DNA from: Scolanthus callimorphus
Taxonomy: Eukaryota; Cnidaria; Anthozoa; Actiniaria; Edwardsiidae
Length of the DNA: 64,000 nt
Direction: 5' to 3'
NCBI GenBank assembly: GCA_033964015.1
Contig: CM066919.1
Location: forward strand, 18,912,146-18,976,145
In this document: one piece after another, positions 22,242-35,821 of the stretch
How the letters are laid out: the number at the start of each line of letters is the position of its first letter
How positions within the stretch are numbered: the first letter of the stretch is position 1
The notes under the pieces: model-generated
Databases searched by the model: none
What the model saw: only the letters and a program-made list of their open reading frames with translations
What the model was told of the DNA's origin: nothing
Position numbers and translations under genes: made by a program

Positions 22242-23959
22242 TAATGCCACTGAGTATTTGATTTCATAATACTACCATATGCGTTCAACCCTGAAGCTTG
22301 ACGATTTTTTCGTTTAGGTTTACCATTTGTCGAGAGGTTGTCGCGTGGAACACAGAGGATTCCGGCAACAGAGAAACAAAATCCTGAAGACTGCAAACGC
22401 GAGAGATTCCGAATTCTAAAGAATTTGCTCGTAGTAAGCCTGGGGTTGCTGTTTTTGTATACTGCATTAGAGTCCCTGCAGAACCTGCAAAGCAGGCGCT
22501 TAAACCCTGACAAAGGGCTCGGGACAGTAAGCCTGAGCGTTATTTACGGCGCTCGGTTTCTGTCATGTATGTTTGTACCTCCACTCATGATCGGGAGGCT
22601 CGGGTGCAAGTGGACACTCGTCTTGTCTATGATCGCCTATGTTTTGTTTACTGCAGCTAATTACCATGCGAGATGGTGGACCATGATACCTGCCTCTATA
22701 ATATTAGGTTAGTATATTATACAAATACATTAATTTTATATATGTCTTTCATTATTATTTAGGTGTTGGGAACTACCGTTCATTCATATAAATAGAGACA
22801 AATATATGGGCGCGCGGGGATATGCAGGAATTCATCTTCGAGTATTCAAATTTTGATATCTCGAAGCCCCTTCAATATCATTATATGTCATGCATGCAGC
22901 ATGGCTGTAATGAGTGTATTTTTGATCGACCAGGTGTGTCCGCGGCTCCGTTATGGGCATCAACGTGCAGCCCCTTCATTATCATCGAATCTCATGCATG
23001 CAACTTGGTTGTAATGAGTGTATTTTTCCCAGGTGCGTCCTCGGCTCCGTTATGGGTATCAACGTGTGCATACTTGACAACCACAGGGATAAGACTTGCC
23101 GAGTTAAGCGGTCAACACCCGGAAGCCATCGTTACTCGCTTCTTTGGCATCTTTTTCCTTATATTCCAGAGTGGACAAATCTGGGGGAACCTCATTGCCT
23201 CCCTCGTACTTGACGAAGGTGGCCCGGACATCTTTAGATCGGACGCCGGACAAGTCTGCGGAGTGCATTACCGTGGCCCCATCCCGAAGAAGAACATGTC
23301 TGGCAAGTCGACAGAAACTGAACCCCTCGCTAATCCAGATCGCAGCTTGGTAATCAAGCTTCTTAGTATTTACTTGGGCTTCGGGATCATAGCTTTTGTA
23401 ATAGTGATTGCGTTACTGGACAGGCTGACCGGGAACTTGTCACGCAAGAAGGATAGCGTAGGTGGGCTTACGCTACTTGTCGCCACGCTCAGACACCTCA
23501 AGGACCGTCGTATGCAGCTCGTGTTGGCTATCACAATCTTTAGTGGTTTGCACCAGGCGTTTATACTCAGCGATTTTACAAAGGTAACGAAAACATGATG
23601 ATTATGACACCTCTCCTTGTTGGTGTACATGGCATTATGTCTGTTATGTATTGTGGCGGGACTGATAGTGAATAGCTGCACATAATCAGACATAATACCA
23701 TCAGCACCGTTCCTCGACAGATCTCCTTTGCTAATCGATACAGCACCGTTCCTCGACTGATCTCCTTTGCTAATCGATAAACAGAACAGAACAGATTAGA
23801 GTTGCGTGACAGAAATTGCGCAGCGCCGATATGCCAGGAGCTTAAAACATATATGTTTTAAGCTCCTGACATATCGGCGCTGCGAAATTTCTGTAAACAG
23901 CGGTCGTGTGAAAAGAACAGTTTCGTAGAGGCCAATAAACCAATCAAACATTCAATTAA

Positions 23960-24625
23960 GGTTATTCCCCCGTTTTGCACGGCGCACGCTGTTCTGCGCA
24001 TGGACGCGCGATCAATTCGTTCGAAAATGACGCAATCGAGCGCGCGCGCGCAAGCTAAATATCCCCATTTGGGCGAGAAACACCAAGAAAAAGTCGCTTT
24101 TTGGGATATTGCGCGAAAACAAGATTGGGCACCCCAATTTTTTATTTTACCATTTTGATAAGACTATCATTCCCCTGTTATAAAAAAAGTTTAAAGAAAT
24201 TTCCACGACAAGTTTTTGAGCTATCGTCATAAAAAGCCTCAAAATGAGACACAAAAGACTCTCAAATTATCACGAGCGGTGCGCACATTTTTGCACATTT
24301 TCAAGAGTAGCGTCAACACACATAGAAAATTAAACATTCTAATGTTCGTCCTAGGTAGTGAAGCATCAAACAGTTCTGTTCAAACTTGCAAGCGAACTGG
24401 ATTGCTTCATTAGTGAGCGTTTTATCACAATTTTCTTGTTTCACGTATTCCTTCACAAAATAGCCCTCAGACACTAAAAATGGGGTATGTTTGCGCCATC
24501 ACAGTTTCTAAACGAGCATGGGCATCCCCTCTTTTTATTTCATATTTTCATTCCTTCTATACTAAATAGTAAATAGACAAATTAAGAAAAAATTCTACGA
24601 CAAGTTTTATTTCAGGGGAATTACC
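23960..24625. mobile_element. 666-bp TTAA-flanked element in unit B intron 2
   Basis: TTAA is duplicated on both sides (23956-23959 and 24626-24629). The short terminal repeats read GGTTATTCCCCC and, from the other end, GGTAATTCCCC. Copy A shows the empty site near 1785. TTAA target choice fits piggyBac or Kolobok. No transposase is present. Confidence 0.85.
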
Positions 24626-25465
24626 TTAATGATTCAATAATGTTTGCTTATTTTACAGTGATAATAATTAAGTTTACGTTTATACAGGTATTAACAATTC
24701 GATGGATCTATTTACAAGTAATGGATCGTTCAGTTCTAGGTGGTAGGAGTGGAGGGTGGGAGGCCTGTCCGGGATCACCATGTGCAGTAACCCACCATGT
24801 CTGTTGCTCTGGATCGACCTCCTGCAAGCATTTTCTCTGCGGACGTTAAATGATTCTAAATTTACCAGCTTACGGTTCCTGTTATTTTCTAGGATTTTTA
24901 GGGTTTCGCGACATGTTCAGTGGGGATCAACAAGAGGTCGGTTTCATCATGATCTTATTTTCTTTTCAGGGTTTCGTGACATGTTCAGTGGGGATCAACA
25001 AGGTCGGTTTCATCATGATCTGTTTTGGCGTGACAGACGCCGCCTTCTCGTACATACTGAGCCGTCTGACACAGTACACGGGTCGTCTTGCCATATTTAT
25101 TAGCGGCTTACTGGTCCATGTTACCGTTATCATCGTCATGTTATCATGGAGCCCTGATCCCGAGCTCGTCTCCGTGTTCTACATACTCGCGGCGCTACAG
25201 GGCTACTGTGACGCGGTCTGGCAGACACAGGTTAATGGTAGGTTACCATAGCGATGCGCTGTTGCTATAGTAACGCTATGTTACTCTAGCAACGCTGCGC
25301 TGCCAGTGAATGCTTCCACGTTCCATTCGCATTGGGCATAACGTTCAACAAGCCAACAAGAGTCACTTCTCAGAATATTTCTGTATCATTTATTAACAAT
25401 TAGTAGCCGAAGGCAACGTGATCGTCGGTAAATAGTTTAACCAAGACGAAGTCCTGGTCAACCGT

Positions 25466-26218
25466 TTAGTTTCTGGCTGGCCAAACCGGTCCAAGTACGT
25501 CGATGACACCACCATTTTTGAGGTGGTTCCGAGGTGCAGCCCCAGCTATTTGCAATTTATTGTTAATGACATCGTTGAGTTCGCGTCCAGTCGTGGCATG
25601 CGCCTTAATCCTAAGAAGTGTAAGGAGCTGCAGGTTAATTTTCTGGAATATCAGTGCGCCTCTCCTCCCGCCTTGTTCATAGGAGACACAATGGTTAAAC
25701 AAGTAGATAGCTACAAGCTCCTGGGTGTTCATATCAGCTCAGATTTGACATGGAATGTCCATGTTGATTATATCGTGAAGAAAGCTAATAAGCGCCTGTA
25801 CTCGCTCCGTGTTCTCAAGAAGGCTGGAGCTCAACCGGCTGATCTGGTTCGCATATATTGCTCCTTGATCCGGTCCGTTCTGGAATATGCTGCTCCAGTA
25901 TGGGCTGCGCTCCCTGAATATCTAGCAAATATCATTGAGTCCGTACAAAAAAGAGCGCTTAGAATTATCTACGGCCCCGCCTTAGAATATAGTGAGAGGC
26001 TCAGACGTGCAGAGCTTATCCCTCTCACGGAACGTCGTGCAATTATATCAGCGAAATTCGTAGAGAAAGCCAGGGGAATTGAGCCCCTGAGTTACGTTAT
26101 TCCCAATACCACCGTTGTGCCTCACGGTTATTCTCTGCGGTCAGGTCCTCAGAGGGCCCAGAAGTTTCGAGGCCGCACTGATAGACTCAATAACTTTGCC
26201 ACTGTTCGTTATTCATAA
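25466..26218 (+). pseudogene. LINE reverse-transcriptase fragment in intron 3 of copy B
   Basis: This is the same insertion as in copy A but with the frame intact from YVDD (25496-25507) through RLNPKKCKELQV, LGVHISSDLTWNVHV and KKANKRLYSLRVLKKAG to RTDRLNNFATVRYS. It has only the palm/thumb end of the reverse transcriptase; the endonuclease and N-terminal RT motifs are absent, so it is a 5'-truncated dead copy. The clade is probably jockey/CR1-like. It sits in sense orientation within the intron. Confidence 0.85.
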
Positions 26219-29200
26219 TTAGACAAATTATCTGTTAAGTATTGTAAATATCAGTATTGTCTCTGACCTCCACTGCAATTCAGCCAATGCTGCTATGTGG
26301 TTCAATAAACATATAACACAACATATAACACATAACACAAGTCGAGGAGTCTATTCGCCGATTATCACGGAACCTGAGGGTGACAAAATGTATCGCGCGT
26401 AACAATGCTTCTCGCGTGGCTAAATTGGGAAACACGAAGGAAACATGTGTCGGGCTATATTGTTGCGCGCTACATTGTCCTAGTTTAGCCAAGGCTGATA
26501 TTTGAAATTTCTGCCTGCGTGACGCGCGGATGTTTGCGCGCAAAGTCCAAACACATTTGCTTTGTTGCACAAGCTGTCATATGCAAAAAGGTACCTTGTT
26601 CCGTTCTCCTTCCTCAGTTAACTCTTAAACACATCCGTAAACCTTGAAAAATTGGGTATTTTTACCTGCCGTATAATAGCCAGAAAGGTTTATCTATTTC
26701 AATTAACCTCCTGGTTCAATTTTCTCCTTAGCATTATACGGAGTCTATTTCTCCGACAACCAAGAAGCAGCATTCTCTAACTACCGACTATGGGAGTCCT
26801 TTGGGTTCGCCGTAGCCTTTGCTTATTCCAACTGGCTCTGTATCCGTGTCAAGTTGATTATTTTGCTGTGTGTGCTAGTGCTGGGCGTGGCACTCTACCT
26901 CTTGTCCGAGTGGGTGCATAGAAAACACGTGCAGGGGATGGACATACAAAGGGGGGCGAAGAGGTGGAGGCACTGGAGAGTAAAGACTAGGGAAAACGCA
27001 ACCGAGTCCGTGCCGTCTGAGAGTTAGATAGTCATTGCTCGATGCATTCAAGGATCAAAAGGATGCTCTCCAACAATTTCTCTAAAGATTGCTCAACGAA
27101 CTGGAACTGGACCGGACATAGACAAAATAGGCTAATTAACAATTATTCCTCGATCCCGAATGGGCTATGAGTCAATATAGGCTATTGACTCAAGAGCCCA
27201 AGAGGGCGAGGGGAATTGTTTTAGTCAAATCACACTAGTAGGTCAGTTTGTATAGCCAAAAAAGTTTTCTGGTCTGGTCATTTGGCATTTTCTTGCATTT
27301 AATTCCGACATTTTTTGCTATTAGTAGGGTATAACTTATAGCCTACTAGTAGGTCAACCAATCAGAACGCAGCATTGACGATAGACCACTAGTGTGTTTT
27401 GACTAACAGTGTTGACCTCTTGTTGTCACCAAATTCAGATCGTGTGATGATTCATTTGGGAGGTGACCATCGTTCATTTTGTTCATACTTGCATGCACTC
27501 GGTTGTGTGTGAGAAATTGTACAATTGTATCCTTCCAACGGATCTGAATTGATCTGAATTGGGTGGCAAGAAGACGTAACAACGGTTGCCGATAAAGTCT
27601 ATTGGCCTATGGACAAGAATGTTTGTGTACCCCTCAAGGAAAGCAATGCAGCCAATCGCTGTAGAGCGAATAAAAAGTGTGTCAACAATATTTAATTGTG
27701 GAAGAGTGTTTAAGTCTGTAAAACGTGCCGCGACACGGCTTGGCACGGTTGCGATCGCGGCCTGCTGTAGATGGAATGAAATCGCGTAATCGCGTCATGG
27801 TCACGGCGCGGCACAACTTTAGTCTCGGCACTTTTTACAGTCATCCGTCACCCCGTATCCGTGTTTCGCAAACGGCAGTATAAAATGCAGACTAGAAAGT
27901 GCAGCTGGAAAATGCAAACTAAGGTGTAAATTACAGTTTAGAAGAAATGGTGAGTTCATGTGGGTAGCGAGATCGTCAAGATCGAGTTTGAAAACGGGTT
28001 TGAAAACGATCCCGAAAATGCGAAGATTTGAGCAAACCCTACACGTTTTTCGAGGCGAATGAGTGAATGAACAGGCTCTCCTATTACTGAGAACCACATT
28101 ATTTTCTTGACCATTTGACTTTAAGTGGAATTAGACCTGAAGGCAAAGCTGGAACTTATCTGTTGATCTGGAACTTGCGTGAAACAGGCACAGCGATCGC
28201 CGTGACGGAAAGTAAAAGTGTCTTTTGTTTTCTAGGAATTAAAACATTGTTTTGCGGAATACTGAACTACCAACTTGCTACCAATGGTTGCTACATTTAC
28301 CTGTAGTTTCTTTATAGTCAGACACTGAATGCCGCAATGGGAAATAATTTGAGGAAATTTCCAATTCTGCTTTTTCAACTTGAAACGAGCCTCCTCACCG
28401 CGAAAATCGAACAACAACATCCAAAACTGTTGTTAAATACAAATATAAAAGGACAAAAACTAACTTGTTCACAATTTTAAAGATGAGTGCATTTTCTAGT
28501 CTGCATTTTGTGGTCTGCATTTTTCAGTCTGCATTTTCTAGTCTGCAGTCTGCATTTTCTGGTCTGCATTTCATACTTGCCGGTTTCGCAAACACCCAAT
28601 TCGAATGTCTGGTTGCCTTAGAAATGTCTAGAAAGTGACTAATTCCTCTTGGATGATTCAGAACAACGACGTTCGAATGTGAGCAGCCATTCGTGGCGAG
28701 GGAAGCGTTTCGTGACCGACACAAAGAATGGGCTGCACCGGAGACTATGTTATTACAAGTTGAAAACAATCCCCAGAAGTTGCAATTTGAAATTTGGTAC
28801 GACAAGGTTTTTGTCAACAATACTCGAACTGCAAGGGTTGGATTCCTTTTTAAAAACTATACCGTTTACCCAGGTACCGTTGACCGAGCGTTTTCGAAGT
28901 AGAAAATTTATGCAGCGAGTTTATGCAGCGAGTATCTGCTGGTGCATGAAACTCATGAGATACAAGGAGATGCTTACCATAGAACTTGTGTTGTGCAGTA
29001 CTGAGTTTAGTTAATGATGAACACAATAATGTTTATCTATTTTGCTTTATCTATTTTGCATTGTATTTATTGTTACTATTTTTCTCTCCTCTGGAACTTT
29101 GATTTCGATTTAAGTTGTTGTTGCCATGCAGACGGTGTCACGTTAATCGCAGTCCGCCATTTTGGATAAAATTCTTTTCAGCATAATGTTTGAAGCGGAG

Positions 29201-29309
29201 CTCCTTGCGGCCGAAGGCCGCAGAGCGGAGCACCATACCTAAGCAAAAAGCGTCCAAACGGTCGCAAATAATAGCGCATGTATGAATTCCCACAGGGTAC
29301 CCAAAGCAT

Positions 29310-29605
29310 CACAGGTCGCAAAGGGATGCGAGTGAATTTTCGACGTCGAGATTTCCCGCCATTTTCCCGTGCGTGTCGTGAGGACTGACGTCACAGATTG
29401 GCATGACGTCACAACATGGCGCCGCCAAGTGAGTGACACCCGAATGACTGGGGAAGGGTAAAGGGGAGGGGTAAAAAAAAGGGGAGGGGTGGGTGGTCGA
29501 TCACTCGCCGGTGACGTCACAACATGGAGCCGAGCGACGCGACAGGGGGAGGGGTAGGTAGTCAGGGGGGCGCTGCTCGCTCGATACTGACGTCACACTA
29601 CAGGA
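29310..29605 (+). promoter_or_regulatory. CpG-rich, CRE-containing promoter-like region, unit B
   Basis: TGACGTCA lies at 29386, 29404, 29512 and 29588, with the same order and context as unit A. A G-rich AAGGGGAGGGGT segment is partly duplicated here compared with A. Conservation of all four sites in both units is expected from the recent duplication and is not itself evidence of selection. Confidence 0.5.
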
Positions 29606-29832
29606 AACCAAGAAAGAAACCGAGAAAGATTTATAATATTGAGTTACTTCGATTCGTGGCCAATGCAGAAGACGAAACTACACTTGGGAGCGGCTGTGAG
29701 AACCAACAGAATCGTACTACGCAAATTTCGGAGCAACAAGTGTATGTAGAAGTCAAAAGAGTTCTTCTCGTTGACAACAAGAAAAGCCGAGAGGCGAGAT
29801 TCGGCGAGCAGCCAACTATGACAAACGGGTGA
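29524..29832 (+). CDS. Unidentified 102-residue ORF behind the CRE-rich promoter, unit B
   Basis: The ORF begins MEPSDATGGGVGSQGG with an A at -3 and G at +4, carries a basic cluster RKPRKKPRK at about residues 28-36 that could be a nuclear localisation signal, and ends GEQPTMTNG. It starts within the CpG-rich region holding four TGACGTCA sites, which is where a first coding exon would be expected. A donor-like GTGAGA at about 29695 could splice it earlier. No known domain is recognised. It could also be a fortuitous ORF in a CpG island. Confidence 0.4.
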   Translation: MEPSDATGGGVGSQGGAARSILTSHYRKPRKKPRKIYNIELLRFVANAEDETTLGSGCENQQNRTTQISEQQVYVEVKRVLLVDNKKSREARFGEQPTMTNG

Positions 29833-30846
29833 CAAACATGAAACACTACAGTCGTGGTCTAGCGGACACGAGGCGTTTATAATAGAACAGTGGCTTTTTG
29901 GGGGACTAAAATTACATGGAGGAACCGTAAAAGGTGGGTTTTTATTCACTTTGTAATATTGTTGTCGACTGTCGCCGTATTTGTTGTTCTAGAGCGAAGC
30001 TAGCCTAGACCACATGAAAGTCATGAACTACCCAAATACTGCTTTGCTAGATTACTTACTTGGTTAATTGAATAAAACTTTGTTTTGATTTCCACATAAC
30101 GGTAGTTAAGTGTTAGTCGATACGGTTTGATAAGTAGGAGAAATAAAAGTGTGACGGGAGACGAGTCTAAATCTTAAGTTTAATGGCGGCCATTGCGAGT
30201 TGTTTAAACTCACTTTGTAATTTCTTTATAGGGAGATGGGAGTTCAGGCAGGATACACTAAAGTTGTTTCACACACAGGAATAAAGGTAAACGTCGCTGT
30301 TCATTGTGTATATCGAACATTGCATTTTGATATAGTTTGAATCCGAGACGACTCGCGAATCGGCAGGATCGGAAAGGAGTAACTTAGGATTTGACTTAAC
30401 TTAGAACAGAACAGAAACCTTTATTTAATTAATAGTCCAAGACCGAACGACCGAGTCGTGACATGTTTTGGAAAGCGATGGAATGTCACAAAAATGAAAA
30501 CTAGAAGAGAAAAACAAGACTTCAAGGCAAGCTAGTATTTTGACACCTGCCAACTTCCTCTCACAACTGCGGGTTATGCGTGTTTTCCTCGCCTAAAATT
30601 CGACATTCTGGATTTCCCCTTCTAGAAAACACGGTAAGGATGGGAAAATTATGTCATTTGTTTTTGTTTTCCTGCTACCACAGGCCTCTCTTCTCTGCAT
30701 TTCACAAGCTGACATGTCTAAGAAATAGAAAACTGAAATTGATCTATAACTCAAGAAAACAAAAACTTAATTACAAAACTACGGTAATCCTATTGTTATT
30801 TGCACCCATGTTGGATTGTAGACTGTCAGAGTGGCAGTGTACTTAT

Positions 30847-31242
30847 AAGCAATTATTGGATGAGGTTTTTGTGATCTCCAGAATAAACAATGTCGAGACA
30901 GGTGGAATCAGGCGAGGCCGTGAGGCCGAGCCTGATTCCACTTGGCGAGACATTGTTTATTCTGGAGATCACAAAACCGAATTCAATAATTGTTTTATTA
31001 TACATTGATTCAGTAAAAATACTTTTATTTCTGTCAAGCAATTTATTTTACACAAGCGCCTTGTTAAAATAGGGAAAGCGCTCTAGTCCTATGATGCATT
31101 GCGCGCGTATCAAGAATCAGCTAGCTGATTCTTGAAGAATCAGCATGCTGATTCTTGGATACCCTCAAAGTGCGTGATTCCCAAAGTAAAGCGCGCGCTC
31201 TTAGCCAATCAGAATCGATATAGCGAGTACAATGTATAATAA
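30847..31242. mobile_element. 0.4-kb hairpin MITE in unit B
   Basis: It is absent from unit A, where GTGTACTTATTGATGAAC is continuous (about 13071-13088). The left half contains the inverted pair TGATCTCCAGAATAAACAAT / ATTGTTTATTCTGGAGATCA; the right half contains AGCTAGCTGATTCTTGAAGA and ends CAATGTATAATAA. The target duplication is short and ambiguous (2-4 bp, TA-like). Related copies lie at 53742-54085 (inverted) and 55148-55652. Confidence 0.8.
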
Positions 31243-32020
31243 TTGATGAACTAACCCCTTTTCTCTGAACTTCCTTCCTGCAATAAAGGGGTGGGTCACC
31301 ACTGTATTCACCTTGCTTTTGGCAAAACACTTTATTCTGTTCCATATTAATGTTTCTATGCCCAAAAAACAAAGGTTTCCCTAATTGAGTTTTATTATTG
31401 AACACTTATTTTTTGTGCATCATAATAACACTGGTACAGTACATCTGTAACATAAAACTAGTACCCAGGTAATATAACACTAAACTGTAATCCTTAATAG
31501 CTGTGGACCCGGGGGCAGTGCGGGCTGAGCTTTTTGAAACTATATATTTTTGTATTTACACATAAAAAAGAAAAGGAACAGAAGAACCTTTTTGTTTGTT
31601 GTTTTTGTTTCTGTTGTGACATTAGGCTCAGTAGGGGTTAAGATTACATTGTGACATATTTTCATCAAAATATATGTGAGGTGAAAACATGGAAAATAGA
31701 AATTACATCCACACTTCATTTTTTGCCTGTTCGGCACCCCCACTTTTTAGGGTGCTCTTCCTCCCCTGTGTTATCCCAACTGTTTGGGAGGTAGTATGAC
31801 CCTGAAGGGAAGATAATACCAGACTGGACTATTTAAGATATCCAAGGTGTTTATATCTGACCTAAATGAAAACTCAGGTTGGATCGAAGCTTAAATCTGA
31901 GATCCAAGTGGGAATGTGTGAATTTCCCAACTGGGATAAAAAAAATTCATTTTGGCATAGGTAGCACGTTAATTTAGTGAATGCAGAAACAACAACATTG
32001 TATTTGCATCCATTCAGGAC

Positions 32021-32320
32021 TTTAACTCCCTCATACAGCCATATTTTCATTACTGTAGTGCTGTATGGGGGACATGTGGCAAAGGGATGGCAAACACCCT
32101 CCAGATACTCCAAAACAGGGCAGCCAGGGTTTTGACCTTCTCAAATTATGATAAACGGTCAAGAGATTTACTTAATGAGCTGGAGTGGGACAATCTTGAG
32201 ACCAGGAGGGACAAACAGCTAGCATTGATGATGTACAAAACCCAAAATGGAGGAATCCCAGATTACCTCTCAAATATTTTCTTGTATTCCTATCAAACTC
32301 ATAAGTATAATTTTAAGTAG
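32021..32320 (+). pseudogene. LINE reverse-transcriptase C-terminal fragment, unit B
   Basis: This is the duplicate of 15972-16271, with the peptide unchanged by eye, including QNRAARVLT and GGIPDYLSNIF. It is a dead fragment with no RT active site. Confidence 0.85.
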
Positions 32321-33443
32321 AGTTTTTCAGCTCCTGCTTAAAAATTAAGGCCTAGAACATCTTAAAGAAAACAATTTTGAGCTATCAGAATTGTCAATAT
32401 ATTAAATATAACTTTTTAATAATTTATGTATTTTATATTATTCATTATCTTTGTATCTACCATTATCCCTATATTTTATTGTATATATATTTTAAATTGT
32501 ACATAATATGTGAGTTAGATTATATTAATAGTTAGATACCATGTAATGCGCTTTTGATCATTATATGTTAAAAAGCACACTATAAATCAATAAATTATTA
32601 TTTATTATTATATAACTCAATCTATACTGAGCATACATTACTGGCAAGATTTTTGTGATTGCATCTAGAATTTAGGTTCTGGTCATGTAAATATTTTTTG
32701 GCAAAAAGATGTCAAACAAATAACCTTTGGAAAAATGTAAAACAACCAAATCATCAAGTACTGTTTTACCCTTGAAATGACAGATTGAAATGCTTCAAAT
32801 CTTTTTTCAATGTGTGCTTCCAGAAAATACCCCCCCCCCCTCCCCTCCACACACACACACAGAGCAGGTGTTGAAAATGTGACCTCCCTACCCATCTGAT
32901 ATTTCCAAAGGAAAATACAGTACTTGTATGGAAGAAATCAGGTAATTGACCTGCCCCCACCCCTCTGGAATTTTTCTGTCTCTTCGGTGGTGATGCAATT
33001 TGCATCCTTTACCATGTCAAGCATCCCGGTTCTTCTTCTCCATGGACACCTCTTGGCCTCCACTCTTTAACATTCCTTAATATTAATATCTGATGTGCCA
33101 AATACAGTAAACTGGTTTTGATAAATCCGTGAAATAGCATACTTAGCACTAATGCACTCTAATTTCTTTGTTCTCTAATGTGCTGTCTTGACAAATACAC
33201 TTTGAATATTATATGTCTTCACGGGTCTAGGAAAACCACTCTCGAAACTGAACAAGATGGAATTAGTCAATCATAGACTAAACAATTAGAAATCATTTCA
33301 TTCATTCTTGATTTCATGAATTCATCACTAAAATGTACATGTATAGTATCCAATTAGCCATGCATGGTATTATTTAAGACTGGAAAATAGAAGATTTGTC
33401 TTTAAGCTTCATCATACTTATTGCTTTTCTCTTTCAATTTCAG

Positions 33444-33540
33444 CAACAAAGCAGCAGCCAGAAATGGCTCTTGGACAGGCCAAAAATTATATAAATAGTT
33501 TTACATGGACTGCAGAACAGACTTTGAAGTTCATAAGAGA
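33444..33540 (+). CDS. Possible exon with SANT/Myb-like peptide, unit B
   Basis: This has the same splice borders and the same WTAEQTLKFIRE translation as 20059-20155. Flanking intronic bases differ slightly between the units while the exon does not, but the sample is too small to argue for selection. Confidence 0.35.
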
Positions 33541-35356
33541 GTATGTATGGCAATGAGAGATAAGATGGAAAACTTTACAGAAAACAGTGGAAGGGCAAGG
33601 GCTACCCCCCCCCCCCCCTCCTCCCCCCTGCCATCCATGAATTAGAATACATTATGTAATGGCATCGCCTTGTCTCCTCTTTCTTTTCCAAGTTTACATT
33701 TATTACACTTTTTTTAATACTTTATTGTAATAATGGCACATGCATCCCATGGTGTACTGTCACAATAATGACTATCTATGTCTATGTATTATGATTTCTA
33801 AATACTTGTCAAGAATCAGTTTAATGCATTTGCAGTGCTTTATTTAAGGGGATGTAAATGCATCAACCAACTTTGTCTACAATTAGCCTATGCCAGCTAG
33901 TGAAAATGCAATGCTGCTGCAATTCAAATATAGCTGAGGTACTAAGATGATATTATACATAAAAATTAGTATAGCCGGCTCATGACTCTGTCTTGTGTTT
34001 TTGAAAAGAAAATGTATCCATGATTGTTATATCATCTGGTTTGTGAACATTAAAACAATAGATTACTTGCTCTAGATTTCCATGAACTGAAGACTCCTCA
34101 TTTGCACCATATAAATCTCCAGCTTGTTAAAATCTTTTGTTACATCATTGTGTTAACTAAATTAACCATACATCATACATGATGGTTTTGAACATAGGGT
34201 AGGTAGTTTTTTTCTTGGGAATTTCAGCAAAGTGTGGTTCCACAATATATCCATACCCCTCCCCCATGGAAATTCTGGAGGGATGGGGATCAATTTACCT
34301 GATCTTTTCCATACAAGTACTGTATTTTTACCAACCTTTCGAGAGGGAGGGGTATGGATATTTTCTGGGACCACACAATTAAAAAAAATGCCCTCTCATG
34401 CGTCTTTTAGGGAAACATCCATGTAATGTCAGGGCATCTGGGGAAGTGCGGTAAAAATGGGCCAAAAAGTGCGGAAAAGTGCGGGATTTTTCAGAAAAAA
34501 GTGCGGAAAAAAGTGCGGAAAACGGTCAAAAGTGCGGTAAAGTGCGGTAATATATATTTTTTTAATTTGCAGTTTTCTGTTGATTTTCTGATTGTTTTGT
34601 CCCTATTAAAGGTAATTTCGTTGAAATTGATAATAGCTAACTTCTAAACTTCGAATGATCAATATTTAGGTCAAGAACAACGGAAAAATGCAAAAAGAGG
34701 GGCTCACCATGCTTGCTTACACACCATAAGTCATTTAGATTAATGTGCTTTACTGGTTTGCGTGAAGAAAAACTTGAACCCCAAAAATCATAAAGGCCTA
34801 TTTCTCCAGTAAATCAACTCCTGTTACATTAATTTAACTGCAGGAGTTGTTCATATATTATCAACGTCTTGCAATAATAAACGGTCTAAACTTCGTACGA
34901 AAAATCTGTTTCGTCATCACCATCTATGGTAAATGGCTCCGGCAGTTTCATAGGCAGGGCATCTGGGGAAGTGCGGTAAAAAACGGCAAAAAAGTGCGGG
35001 ATTTTTTAGAAAAAAGTGTGGTAAAACGGTGAAAAGTGCGGTAAAGTGCGGTAAATTATTTTCTTTAATTTGAAGGTTTGCGCTTTTGGGGATCATAACG
35101 AGTCGTTTCTGCTGATTTTCTATTTGTTTTGTCATTTTTAGACGTAATTTCGTTGAAGCTGATGTAACTGCTAACTTATTAAACTTCGCATGATCAATAT
35201 TTAGGTCAAGAACAATGGAAAAATGCAAAAAAAAAGAGGGGCTCACCATGCTTGCTTGCGCGGCATCAGTCTTTAAAACTCGAACCCCTAAAATCACTAA
35301 GAGCGCATATTTCTCCATACAATCAACTCCCGCATGCGTTGTTCATAACAATAGAG

Positions 35357-35532
35357 CAGATTTCGTATGACTGTGAAAAGTACCACCACAAAGCTGTTCC
35401 GCGCCGCGACCGTGACAGTACCGCGACTACGCGATTTCATTGGCGATTTCATTCCATTTACAGCAGGCCAGGTTCCGTACCGCCATCGCAACAGTACCGC
35501 GCCGCATTTTTCACAGTCATACGAAATCTGTT
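35357..35532. mobile_element. Small MITE nested in the 2.4-kb element
   Basis: The inverted ends AGATTTCGTATGACTGTGAA and TTTCACAGTCATACGAAATC enclose a GC-rich centre with ACCGCGACTACGCGATTTCA. A diverged relative seems to lie at about 5640-5740, with similar GCGATCGC and CACGGCGCGGC motifs. Confidence 0.65.
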
Positions 35533-35821
35533 CTATCTTGCAATAAAGTTCTCCAAAATGTAAACTTCGTGCTTTGTCATCACCATCTTAATCTAGGGTA
35601 AATGGCTCCGGCAGCTTCATAGGATATTTACGGCGTTTAAGTACAAATAAACGAACTTCTAACATCCAACGTTTTTTCGTTCTCCTGCTATTTTGTTTCC
35701 GCTAAATACTTGACCAATTTAGCAAATAAAAATCGGGGTCACCGAAAAACGTTTTGTATTGACCCATTTCTTACAAGATCAGCTATTGGCTTATTTCCAT
35801 CTCAAACTACGATCCAATTAA

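Larger units (their letters stand above)
191..22345. repeat. Tandem segmental duplication, unit A
   Basis: This is the 22.2-kb unit running from codon 27 of UNC-93A copy A to the junction with copy B. It is collinear with 22346-38158 apart from four insertions unique to it (2798-3492, 7554-11934, 13137-15240, 16603-19239) and three unique to unit B. Subtracting insertions and target duplications leaves about 12.3 kb in each unit, which accounts for the whole length difference to within a few bases. The divergence seen by eye is low, so the duplication is young or the units are being homogenised. Confidence 0.85.
22346..27027 (+). pseudogene. UNC93A: UNC-93A-like copy B, 5'-truncated (4 exons)
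   Basis: Homology to copy A starts abruptly at 22346, codon 27 of A. The exons are 22346-22707, 23033-23583, 24970-25237 and 26732-27027; splice sites and frame are intact through to the same ESVPSES tail as A. The missing 26 codons are replaced by sequence from the end of the preceding duplication unit. The frame stays open upstream to 22302 but contains no ATG, and the first in-frame ATG falls deep in TM2. Unless an upstream exon supplies a start (a pyrimidine-rich tract ending in TTTAG at 22313-22317 could be an acceptor), the product lacks its N-terminus. Exon 1 has one extra codon compared with A (QSRRLNPDKG against QSSLHPDKG), shared with copy C. Everything from TM1 onward could still be translated, so a functional hybrid transcript is possible. 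Confidence 0.8.

Noticed and set aside
22338..22346. TTG at 22338 as the start codon of copy B
   Set aside because: Nuclear genes of animals rarely start at TTG, and the codon lies in the junction sequence that replaced the original N-terminus.
24050..24420. Small gene inside the 666-bp TTAA element
   Set aside because: The 65-codon frame has no recognisable features and is of the size expected by chance.
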